From: DASCQC01 sp036012865
GTDB taxonomy: Bacteria; Pseudomonadota; Gammaproteobacteria; Comchoanobacterales; Comchoanobacteraceae
Direction of reading: 5' to 3'
Assembly: GCA_036012865.1 (NCBI GenBank)
Contig: DASCQC010000025.1
Span: 1 to 64,000 of the forward strand
DNA length: 64,000 bases
Both the position numbers and the translations under genes were made by a program. How positions within the stretch are numbered: the first letter of the stretch is position 1; each line of letters begins with the position of its first letter. The notes under the pieces were generated by a model. That model did no database searches, was not told the DNA's origin, and saw nothing but the letters and a program-made list of their open reading frames with translations. Below, in pieces: positions 8,107 through 15,617 of this stretch.

Positions 8107-10293
8107 TTATTCCCCCTTATTAAGACGGTTTTGTTGGTGTTTTTCAATGAGTTCTTCTTTGCTTTCCTCTTGTGCAAAATTCAGTCCTTTTTGCCACAGT
8201 GATTGATTATCAACCCATAATGTTTTGGCAATCTTGATGGATGTTGAATAAAGCTCTGGATCGATGCCTTCTTGGCCACCAGTTTGACTATATTTCTCGG
8301 CTTGATCTTTTAAATTATTTAAAGATGCTGCAAAGGACTCTCGTGTTGAATTGGGATCGATTAAAACTGAAAGGTTAGTTGCCAAACCATTCTTGTTGAG
8401 AGAAGAGTTGTTCTTAAGGTTGGTTAGGGTCTCTTCTAAAGCAGAGTTTATGCTGGGTGGATCTACTTCTTGGGGGCTGTTACTGAACAAGCTAAACACA
8501 TGCTTATTGAGTAGGTTGTAGGCATCTGTACTAATCTCTTGAACGGAGTTAGTGGATTCAGCAATGCCTATCATTTTTTTGTGCATTTGATAAAGGTAGG
8601 CTCGGGCACTGTAAATTTCTTTTTGCTCATCGGATCCACCTACGGCAAGGTGCGATGCTCGAAGTGATGATTCTTGATTTAAATCAGTTTCTTCAAGAGT
8701 TTGATTTCGCAATTCTATGGCTTCATAGAGAATGCCATAATCTTCGAGGCTCCCGGGGGCTAGAGCTGCTTTAGCAAGGCTTCTTTGTTGTGTTGAGCTT
8801 TCTTTTGTAATGTGATCATACCAGTCATCATTCATCGGGTCTTGATTGATGAAGTCACGAAGAATTATCTTGATGTCATTAAATCGTTGAGGTATTTGAT
8901 CAATTTCTTGGAGTATCTCAGTTTTTATTGATTCTTTATCAGCATCACCCGTAGGGCGGGACTGTAATAAGATTTTTTGGACATACCCTTTAAATATAGT
9001 TTTTAGGTTTTCTTCGGGGGTTGGGTTGGTTTGTTGGATGTCTTTTAGGTGTTGAGAGACATCATAGGTTTTCTTGAGGTTGCTTTCCTGTTGAATGATT
9101 CTGTAAAGATTCAAGGTGCTTGTTAAATGCTCATTGACAAGCTTTTCTTGATGGTTTTGTAGTGATGAAGGGTACTCTGGATTGATTTCAGATAGCGTTG
9201 ATAAAAGGCTTTCAAGAGTGTTTTGACTATTGGTGGCCAAGGTGTCTTGTAACGCTAATATCTCAGCAGCTACTTTGTTTTGATCGGTATAATCTTCTCC
9301 AATTTTATGGTTTTTTATTTGTTCTTTAAGGTCATTTATCTTGTCTTTAATGGCTTGATATTGTGGGAGAGTTAAGTAAGGGTCTTGCTCTGCAGTAGAC
9401 TGGATTTTATCTAATATTTCCAGAAAAATTTTGCGGTTTTCCTCAGTTTTTCCAGTCATGTTGTTCCATAGATTGAGGACCCAGTCACAGGCTATCTCCC
9501 AGAGACTTTGGAGTTTATCTTTGGGTTCATCCAGCAGTAGCTTTTCCATAAGGCTGTTTTTCTTTTCATCAATCGTAGCTGTGAACTTAATTCTTATAAG
9601 GGCCTCTTCGTTCATGGTAATGCCGTGTGTTTGACAAAAATAATCTAAGAGCTTTTCCTCAGCATCAGATTCTGGGGGGGTGATAGACATGCTGGCAAGA
9701 CTTTCAATGTGTTCTTGCATGGGGGGCTGATTAAATACTTCGTTATAGTAATCTTGCTTTGATTTTTCCTGGTTATCAGGCTTGGTTTTCCAATGATTAA
9801 AGTAGTGATCAAATAAGGCTGTGTTACCAAGGAGGACAGAGAGTCTAATGGTAATCAGGATGTTTTGTTGAGTAGCTTGGTCGCAGGCTTGTTCATAAAT
9901 GGTTTTGTTGACTTCATCAGGAATGCTATAGACAAAATCAGAAGCTGCTTCTAGTTCTTTTTTCAAGTGATTTGGATTGCTGTTGTTGAGTAAGCACTCA
10001 ACAATTTTTTCAATGTCCTGGGTTGATGTGTTGTTATAAGATAGGGCGTAGTTGGCAACGGTTTGTGTAATTCCAGTGATGCCTAGAGCAGTCAAAATGT
10101 CGCCTCTTTGCTCTTGAGGGGTTATTGGGTTATCTTCAAGGTGTTGAGATAATGATGAAAAGTTTAGGTTTTTCATGTCATTGATTACTTTTTTTTGCTG
10201 TTCTTCAGGAAGGTTGATGCCGGCCCATTCAAGGGTTGTTTGTATTTGATGGTCCTCTACTTTATGTCTTAGTAACTGTTTTATGTTATGCAT
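8107..10293 (-). CDS. Large acidic helical protein, 728 aa, first gene of the minus-strand block
   Basis: This protein is helical and acidic, unlike its basic neighbours, and has no signal peptide. A Trp-rich segment near residues 270-290 (LWEIACDWVLNLWNNM) sits where the paralogues have a weakly hydrophobic stretch, and ILQEIDQIPQRFNDIKI resembles the LP..Y motif of the family. Overall homology to the other members is only suggestive. The ATG at 10293 has a good ribosome site (AAGGAAAG) and is the start of the block; the next gene follows after 3 bases. A degenerate copy of its first ~58 codons lies at about 10475-10650, so its start region was once duplicated. Function is unknown. Confidence 0.8.
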   Translation of the reverse strand: MHNIKQLLRHKVEDHQIQTTLEWAGINLPEEQQKKVINDMKNLNFSSLSQHLEDNPITPQEQRGDILTALGITGITQTVANYALSYNNTSTQDIEKIVECLLNNSNPNHLKKELEAASDFVYSIPDEVNKTIYEQACDQATQQNILITIRLSVLLGNTALFDHYFNHWKTKPDNQEKSKQDYYNEVFNQPPMQEHIESLASMSITPPESDAEEKLLDYFCQTHGITMNEEALIRIKFTATIDEKKNSLMEKLLLDEPKDKLQSLWEIACDWVLNLWNNMTGKTEENRKIFLEILDKIQSTAEQDPYLTLPQYQAIKDKINDLKEQIKNHKIGEDYTDQNKVAAEILALQDTLATNSQNTLESLLSTLSEINPEYPSSLQNHQEKLVNEHLTSTLNLYRIIQQESNLKKTYDVSQHLKDIQQTNPTPEENLKTIFKGYVQKILLQSRPTGDADKESIKTEILQEIDQIPQRFNDIKIILRDFINQDPMNDDWYDHITKESSTQQRSLAKAALAPGSLEDYGILYEAIELRNQTLEETDLNQESSLRASHLAVGGSDEQKEIYSARAYLYQMHKKMIGIAESTNSVQEISTDAYNLLNKHVFSLFSNSPQEVDPPSINSALEETLTNLKNNSSLNKNGLATNLSVLIDPNSTRESFAASLNNLKDQAEKYSQTGGQEGIDPELYSTSIKIAKTLWVDNQSLWQKGLNFAQEESKEELIEKHQQNRLNKGE

Positions 10294-10375
10294 GATCTTT
10301 CCTTTCTGTCGTTATATGATTAAGTATAGGACAAATATTTGTTTTTTTGGTGTTCTTGCTAAGAGCTATATATCA

Positions 10376-10460
10376 AAAATTCAACAATCGTCAAAACCTG
10401 GGTGTTAAGAAACTGATAAAGAATATCTCTGTTTATCAAGTCCAAGCATAGTAAATAGCT
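10376..10460 (+). pseudogene. Decayed 5' fragment of rlmE
   Basis: This stretch aligns with the first ~25 codons of the functional rlmE at 10744: tcaacaatcgtcaaaacctgg against tcaacaatcatcaaaagcttgg, then aagaaactgataaag against aagaagcatgtcaag. The start codon position reads ata/tca rather than atg, and stops and small indels occur. It is a by-product of the tandem duplication, not a gene. Confidence 0.7.
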
Positions 10461-10474
10461 TGACTGGTTGATGC

Positions 10475-10650
10475 ATGGGGGCTATTGGGTGATCTTCAAG
10501 GCAGGGGGATAAGAATGAAAAGTGAAGGTTCTTTCTGCTCATAATTATTTCTTTGAACTGTTCTTAGAAAATTTGGTGCCGGTCCATTCAGGTTTTTTTG
10601 TAGGGTATTAAAACAAACTTGACGTCTAGTAAATATTTTATATCAGGTAC
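10475..10650 (-). pseudogene. Decayed 5' fragment of the 728-aa gene
   Basis: This stretch aligns with 10115-10293, the N-terminal coding part of the 728-aa gene, over nearly its whole length. The position equal to the start codon reads gtac instead of gcat, and indels break the frame, so it cannot be translated as a copy. The remaining similarity is still obvious (tgccggtccattcagg against tgccggcccattcaag). Together with the rlmE fragment it accounts for the otherwise empty space between 10294 and 10743. Confidence 0.75.
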
Positions 10651-10694
10651 GATCTTTCCTTGCTGTCATTATATGATTAAGTATAGGACAAATA

Positions 10695-10723
10695 TTTAGT
10701 TTTAAAATTTTTTGTGGTATGAT
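10695..10723 (+). promoter_or_regulatory. Possible rlmE promoter
   Basis: A TATGAT -10 hexamer at 10718-10723 lies 17 bases after a weak -35 (TTTAGT, 10695-10700) and about 20 bases before the rlmE start. The -35 match is poor, so this is tentative. Confidence 0.35.
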
Positions 10724-10743
10724 TTATCAAGAGGTATATAGCT

Positions 10744-11364
10744 ATGAGTCAACAATCATCAAAAGCTTGGTATAAGAAGCATGTCAAGGATCCTTTTGTT
10801 CGTCAAGCCAATGCAGAACAAAAAAGAGCCCGTTCAGTTTATAAGCTGGAGGCTATTCAGAAGAAGTTTGGCATCATTCAGTCAAGAATGAATGTTTTAG
10901 ATGTGGGGTGTGCTCCAGGAAGCTGGATGCAATTTGCTGCTCAAAATGTAGGGCCCAAAGGAACGGTTGTGGGCATTGATGTGTTACCTATCATTCCTGT
11001 TAGTAAGTGTGTGTTTGTTCAAGGTGATTTTTCAGACCCCGAGATACAAACTGAATTATTAGAGCATTTGAAAGGAAAGGTTGATGTTGTTTTGAGTGAT
11101 TTATCCCCCAACATGACAGGGCACCCTCAAACAGATCAATACGCAGCTGCCGTATTCTGGGAAGATATTTTGAACTTTTGTCGGTTGCATTTAGATTCGG
11201 AGGGGTGCTTGGTTATCAAGGTTTTTCATGGTGTTGCTTTTGAAGGTTTTTTTAAGGAAATGAAGAAGGTTTTTTGTGCCGTTAAATCGATCAAGCCTGA
11301 GGCTTCTAGACAAGTTTCCAAAGAAGTTTATTTAATTGGTATGAAAAAACGCATCTCAGGGTGA
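10744..11364 (+). CDS. rlmE: 23S rRNA (uridine-2'-O)-methyltransferase RlmE (FtsJ)
   Basis: At 206 aa this has the usual size of RlmE, which methylates the 2'-O of U2552 in the A-loop of 23S rRNA during late 50S assembly, using S-adenosylmethionine. The SAM-binding motif VLDVGCAPGSWMQFA lies near residues 55-69. The K-D-K-E catalytic tetrad can be placed as Lys in VYKLEAI, Asp in LSDLSPNMTGH, Lys in VIKVFHG and Glu in SKEVYLIG. It is directly followed by ftsH, the classical gammaproteobacterial pair. Its promoter region is the right copy of an old tandem duplication. No anomalies in the coding part. Confidence 0.97.
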   Translation: MSQQSSKAWYKKHVKDPFVRQANAEQKRARSVYKLEAIQKKFGIIQSRMNVLDVGCAPGSWMQFAAQNVGPKGTVVGIDVLPIIPVSKCVFVQGDFSDPEIQTELLEHLKGKVDVVLSDLSPNMTGHPQTDQYAAAVFWEDILNFCRLHLDSEGCLVIKVFHGVAFEGFFKEMKKVFCAVKSIKPEASRQVSKEVYLIGMKKRISG

Positions 11365-11429
11365 CGAGGCTTTGTTGACTGTGATACAATATTAGCTGTT
11401 GTGATTCGTTTACTTAAGAGGGTGCTGTT

Positions 11430-13406
11430 TTGAATGAAAAGACAAAAAATTTGTTACTGTGGATTTTGATTGGTGTCATTGCTATGGTCGTGTTTTCTAA
11501 TTTCACGCCGAAGCCTCATTCATCACCAAAATCTTATTCCCAATTTATCAGTGATCTGAATAATGGTAGCATTCGTTCAGTCGTGATTGACAATAAGACT
11601 ATTACGGGTGTGGATAGAAGTGATAATCCGTTTAGCACTTACATGCCTTTAATGGATTCAAGTTTATTAGCTGAATTATTACGTAAGGATGTCGTTGTTT
11701 TAGGTAAGCCTCCTGAGCGACAGAGTTTCTTGCTTTCGATTTTTATTAACTGGTTCCCCATGATCCTATTAATAGGGGTTTGGTTATGGTATATGCGCCA
11801 ATTTCAAGGAGGCGGTGGAGTTGGTGGTAAAGGGCCCATGTCTTTTGGACGCAGTCGTGCAAGAATGCTTGACGGCAGTAATAATATTAGATTCTCAGAT
11901 GTGGCGGGTTGTGATGAAGCCAAGGAAGAGGTTCAGGAGTTTGTTGATTTTTTAAGAGACCCCAATAAATTTCAAAAGTTAGGGGGTAAGATACCCTGCG
12001 GAGCTTTATTAGTGGGAGCTCCTGGAACAGGTAAGACTTTATTAGCTAGGGCTGTAGCCGGTGAGGCATCGGTTCCTTTTTTCACTATTTCCGGGTCGGA
12101 TTTTGTTGAAATGTTTGTGGGTGTTGGAGCGTCTCGAGTCAGAGACATGTTTGAGCAAGCCAAAAAGCAAGCGCCGTGCATTATTTTTATTGATGAAATT
12201 GACGCCGTAGGACGACATCGTGGGGCCGGTTTAGGAGGGGGCCATGATGAGCGAGAGCAAACACTGAATCAGCTGCTGGTTGAAATGGATGGTTTTGAAG
12301 GAAAAGAGGGGGTTATTGTCATGGCGGCTACCAATCGACCTGATGTGTTAGACCCAGCACTGTTAAGACCAGGACGTTTTGATCGTCAAGTGATTGTTCC
12401 TTTGCCTGATGTTAAGGGCCGAGAGCAAATTCTTAAAGTTCACATGGAAAGAGTCGTGTTATCTAAAGATGCTGAACCCCTTGTTATTGCTAGGGGTACT
12501 CCAGGTTTTTCAGGTGCTGATTTAGCTAACCTTGTGAATGAAGCGGCATTGTTTGCTGCACGCAGTAATAAGCGTAAAGTAAGTATGACGGAGTTAGAGA
12601 AAGCTAAGGATAAAATAATGATGGGGGCTGAGCGACATTCTATGGCAATGAGCGAGCAAGAAAAGAAAAATACTGCCTACCATGAATCGGGGCATGCCAT
12701 TGTGGGGTTAACTGTTCCGGAACATGACCCTGTTTATAAAGTGAGTATTATTCCTCGAGGAAGGGCTTTGGGGGTGACTATGTTTCTGCCTGAAGCAGAC
12801 CATTACAGTGTTAGTCGACGTAAATTAGAATCTCAGATTGCAAGTTTATTTGGTGGGAGAATTGCTGAAGAGCTTATTTTTGGTCATGATATGGTGACAA
12901 CGGGTGCTTCTAATGATATTGAGAAAGCCACTGAGATTGCCAAGAATATCGTGACTCGTTGGGGGCTTTCAGATGCCATGGGGCCAATTAATTACGGTCA
13001 AGATGAAGGAGAAGTCTTTCTTGGGAAGTCCCTGGCTAAATCAAGAGAGATTTCAGATGCTACAGCCTCTAAGATTGATCTTGAAGTAAGAAAAATTATT
13101 GATCGTAACTATGAGCGTGCAGAAAATATTCTCAAAGAGAATCTGGATAAACTACATGCCATGACAGATGCTTTAATGAAATATGAAACCATCGATGATG
13201 TTCAGATTAAGCAGGTGATGAATAATAAAAAGGTTACACCTCCTACAGGTTGGGTGATGGATGCTAAGACCAAGTCTTCAGACAATTCTTCTGAAGAACC
13301 TAAAAAAACGGCTAAGCAGTCGGTTAACAAACCCTCTTCTGAAGAAACTCCTAAATCAACGTCATCTAAAAAGTCAGTAAAAAAGACTAAGGGTGAAGAT
13401 AAATAA
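11430..13406 (+). CDS. ftsH: ATP-dependent zinc metalloprotease FtsH
   Basis: FtsH is the membrane-anchored AAA protease that degrades misfolded membrane proteins and regulatory targets. Two N-terminal membrane segments lie near residues 7-24 and 100-121 with a periplasmic domain between. Walker A is GAPGTGKT (196-203), Walker B IIFIDEIDAVG (251-261), the second region of homology includes TNRPDVLDPALLRPGRFD, and the zinc site is HESGH (418-422). The C-terminal ~50 residues are a Lys/Ser/Glu-rich tail. The only in-frame start giving the expected N-terminus is TTG at 11430, with AAGAGGG upstream; the ATG at 11434 is out of frame. It is followed by folP, as in Escherichia coli. Confidence 0.98.
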   Translation: MNEKTKNLLLWILIGVIAMVVFSNFTPKPHSSPKSYSQFISDLNNGSIRSVVIDNKTITGVDRSDNPFSTYMPLMDSSLLAELLRKDVVVLGKPPERQSFLLSIFINWFPMILLIGVWLWYMRQFQGGGGVGGKGPMSFGRSRARMLDGSNNIRFSDVAGCDEAKEEVQEFVDFLRDPNKFQKLGGKIPCGALLVGAPGTGKTLLARAVAGEASVPFFTISGSDFVEMFVGVGASRVRDMFEQAKKQAPCIIFIDEIDAVGRHRGAGLGGGHDEREQTLNQLLVEMDGFEGKEGVIVMAATNRPDVLDPALLRPGRFDRQVIVPLPDVKGREQILKVHMERVVLSKDAEPLVIARGTPGFSGADLANLVNEAALFAARSNKRKVSMTELEKAKDKIMMGAERHSMAMSEQEKKNTAYHESGHAIVGLTVPEHDPVYKVSIIPRGRALGVTMFLPEADHYSVSRRKLESQIASLFGGRIAEELIFGHDMVTTGASNDIEKATEIAKNIVTRWGLSDAMGPINYGQDEGEVFLGKSLAKSREISDATASKIDLEVRKIIDRNYERAENILKENLDKLHAMTDALMKYETIDDVQIKQVMNNKKVTPPTGWVMDAKTKSSDNSSEEPKKTAKQSVNKPSSEETPKSTSSKKSVKKTKGEDK

Positions 13407-13416
13407 GGTAATGACA

Positions 13417-14217
13417 ATGAAAGTGTGCAGTATTTTGGGTATACTCAATGTTACACCGGATTCCTTTTTTGATGGAGGAAAATCTTTTAGTACGCAAAAG
13501 GCTATTGATTGTGCCTTTGAGATGCATGAGGCAGGAGCTGATTTTATTGATATTGGAGGTGAGTCAACTCGCCCAGAGAGTCAGCCTATTTCTGCAACAG
13601 AAGAGTTGGATCGTATTTTGCCTGTTATTGAAGCTGTTGCCTCTAAAATGCCTGTGTCAGTGGATACTCAAAAAGCTATCGTCATGAAAGAGGTTTTAAA
13701 GCACCCTGTGGCAATGATTAATGATGTGAATGCCTTGAGAGATCCTGGTGCATTGAGCTGTGTGGCAAGGGCTTCTGTTAAGTTATGTTTGATGCATATG
13801 AAAGGTGTTCCACAAACGATGCAAGAGGACCCTGGTTATGCAGATGTTGTTCATGAAGTGTATGGTTTTTTGGTTTCAAGAGTTAAAGAATGCAAATCGT
13901 TTGGTATAGAGTTGGATAGGATTATTCTTGACCCAGGGTTTGGTTTTGGAAAATCAGTTGATGATAATTATAAGTTGCTGAGTGATTTAGAGTATTTTAA
14001 TTCACTGGGTTGTGATGTTATGATCGGGATGTCAAGAAAATCAATGATTGGTAACGTTCTTGATCTTCCTGTTAAGGAGCGCTTAAATGGGGGCATAGTC
14101 TTAGCCTGCATGGCACTTGAGCGAGGTGCGAAATATATTCGCACCCATGATGTTAAAGAAACTAAACAAGCAATTTTGTTATATCAGCAGCTAAAAGAGA
14201 AAGAATATGTCAACTAA
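13417..14217 (+). CDS. folP: Dihydropteroate synthase FolP
   Basis: FolP condenses 6-hydroxymethyl-dihydropterin diphosphate with p-aminobenzoate in folate synthesis and is the sulfonamide target. Family motifs are ILNVTPDSFFDGG at the N-terminus, GADFIDIGGESTRPES, the NDVNAL loop, ILDPGFGFGKSVDDNY and the C-terminal YIRTHDVKE. The frame is open from a GTG at 13393 inside ftsH, but AAGG at 13405-13408 is correctly spaced (8 bases) for the ATG at 13417, so I chose that start. Its 3' end overlaps glmM by 11 bases. The ftsH-folP-glmM order is conserved in gammaproteobacteria. Confidence 0.95.
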   Translation: MKVCSILGILNVTPDSFFDGGKSFSTQKAIDCAFEMHEAGADFIDIGGESTRPESQPISATEELDRILPVIEAVASKMPVSVDTQKAIVMKEVLKHPVAMINDVNALRDPGALSCVARASVKLCLMHMKGVPQTMQEDPGYADVVHEVYGFLVSRVKECKSFGIELDRIILDPGFGFGKSVDDNYKLLSDLEYFNSLGCDVMIGMSRKSMIGNVLDLPVKERLNGGIVLACMALERGAKYIRTHDVKETKQAILLYQQLKEKEYVN

Positions 14218-15535
14218 ATGGTTTGGTACCGACGGTGTTCGGGGTCCTGTTGGTGGGGTTATTCATCCTGAAATAATCTTGAAATTAGGTTGGGCTGCGG
14301 GGAAAGTTCTCAGTGAAATGTCTCAAAATAAGCCTAAAGTGCTCATTGGTAAAGATACCCGTGTTTCAGGTTATTTGCTTGAATCTGCTCTCGAGTCAGG
14401 GTTTTCAGCGGCAGGGGTTGATGTTGAGTTGTTAGGCCCAATGCCGACGCCGGCTATCGCTTATTTAACGCATACACTTCGTGCTACTGCAGGCATTGTT
14501 ATCAGTGCCTCTCATAACCCCTTTTCTGATAATGGGATTAAGTTCTTTTTGTCAGGGGGGCAGAAATTATCTCCAAAAAGAGAGTTACAAATAGAGGCCT
14601 TAATGGAAAAACCTATGGAGGTTGTTTCAAGTCATTTATTAGGTAAAGCTTCGCGGCTAAGTGGAGCGCAAGAGAGGTATATTGAATACTGTAAAGGAAA
14701 ATTAAATAGCAATTATTCTATGCAGGGACTCAAAGTGGTCGTAGATTGTGCACATGGAGCAACTTACTCTATAGCTCCGAGTGTTTTTTCAGAATTAGGA
14801 GCAGTTGTCGAGCCTATTTTTGTTAACCCCAATGGGTTTAATATTAATGATAACTGTGGTTCCACTCATCCTGAAGCTTTGGTACAAACGGTGCTAGAGT
14901 CACGAGCTGATATGGGTTTTGCTTTTGATGGTGATGGAGATCGGCTTTTAGCCGTGAATAATAAAGGGCGTATTTTGAATGGAGATGATTTGCTTTTTGT
15001 TCTGATGTCAGAGGAAATGCAGCAATCGGAAGGGCTTGTGGGTACTGCCATGACGGGCCTTGGGCTAGAGAAAAGTTTACAGGCTATGGGTAAGCGCTTA
15101 GTACGGGCTTCTGTGGGGGATAAGTATGTTATGGAAAAGCTACGCGAGCTTGACTGGCCCTTAGGCGGGGAACCTTCAGGGCATGTTATTCATCGAGATA
15201 AGATGATTACGGGTGATGGCATTATTGCTGCTTTGCAAATCGTTAATGCCGTTATTGCTCAGAAGAAAGAACTGTCCGATTTTGATCTTCCTAAAATATT
15301 TCCAAGTCGGATGCTTAATGTTCCGGTGATAGAAAAACTTGATGAAAATATGACAGATTATATCAGTGTACAGGCAAGCGCTATTCAAGAAGAATTGGGT
15401 GATCAGTACCGAGTTGTGGTAAGGCCTTCAGGCACTGAGCCAGTTGTGCGTGTTTTTGTGGAAGGTGAAAATGAAGCGGTTGTTCATCGTTCTTGTGATA
15501 GTCTGGTTGATATGATTACTCACTCTATTGCCTAG
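14207..15535 (+). CDS. glmM: Phosphoglucosamine mutase GlmM
   Basis: GlmM interconverts glucosamine-6-phosphate and glucosamine-1-phosphate, giving the precursor of UDP-GlcNAc for peptidoglycan and lipid A. The 442-aa length is typical. The phosphoserine loop is SASHNPFSDNGIKFF with catalytic Ser102, the metal loop is DGDGDR near residues 242-247, the sugar-binding loop is GGEPSGH, and the phosphate-binding loop VVRPSGTEPVVR is near the C-terminus. It starts inside the end of folP, so translation is probably coupled. The stop at 15535 is followed within 6 bases by a strong promoter for the next gene. Confidence 0.98.
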   Translation: MSTKWFGTDGVRGPVGGVIHPEIILKLGWAAGKVLSEMSQNKPKVLIGKDTRVSGYLLESALESGFSAAGVDVELLGPMPTPAIAYLTHTLRATAGIVISASHNPFSDNGIKFFLSGGQKLSPKRELQIEALMEKPMEVVSSHLLGKASRLSGAQERYIEYCKGKLNSNYSMQGLKVVVDCAHGATYSIAPSVFSELGAVVEPIFVNPNGFNINDNCGSTHPEALVQTVLESRADMGFAFDGDGDRLLAVNNKGRILNGDDLLFVLMSEEMQQSEGLVGTAMTGLGLEKSLQAMGKRLVRASVGDKYVMEKLRELDWPLGGEPSGHVIHRDKMITGDGIIAALQIVNAVIAQKKELSDFDLPKIFPSRMLNVPVIEKLDENMTDYISVQASAIQEELGDQYRVVVRPSGTEPVVRVFVEGENEAVVHRSCDSLVDMITHSIA

Positions 15536-15540
15536 ATCTA

Positions 15541-15570
15541 TTGACAATCGCATGCGTTTTTTGATATAAT
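15541..15570 (+). promoter_or_regulatory. Consensus sigma70 promoter of the 277-aa gene
   Basis: A perfect TTGACA (15541-15546) and a perfect TATAAT (15565-15570) are separated by 18 bases, and the downstream gene starts at 15618. Both hexamers match the E. coli consensus exactly, which is rare, so the gene is probably expressed strongly unless repressed. Confidence 0.85.
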
Positions 15571-15617
15571 TTATTAATATTTAATAAGATAAGTAGTGAA
15601 TTAACAGGAGAATAATA

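Larger units (their letters stand above)
10115..10840. repeat. Ancient imperfect tandem duplication (~360-bp unit) of the divergent junction
   Basis: Two head-to-tail copies, about 10115-10475 and 10475-10840, are offset by 357-368 bases. Each covers the first ~58 codons of the 728-aa gene, the intergenic promoter region and the first ~30 codons of rlmE. In the left copy the 728-aa gene start is intact and the rlmE start is decayed; in the right copy the reverse holds. Examples: gttattgggttatcttcaag at 10121 against gctattgggtgatcttcaag at 10481, and tcaacaatcgtcaaaacc at 10381 against tcaacaatcatcaaaagc at 10749. A stretch of 29 bases (10312-10340 and 10669-10697) is identical in both copies. 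Confidence 0.85.

Noticed and set aside
10375..10743. New small genes in the 450-base gap before rlmE
   Set aside because: The region is explained by the decayed tandem duplication; frames are broken.
11374..11389. TTGACT and TACAAT before ftsH as a promoter
   Set aside because: The hexamers are separated by only 4 bases, too short for a sigma70 promoter.
13393..13416. GTG at 13393 as folP start
   Set aside because: It lies inside ftsH without a ribosome site; the ATG at 13417 is better spaced and matches the family N-terminus.
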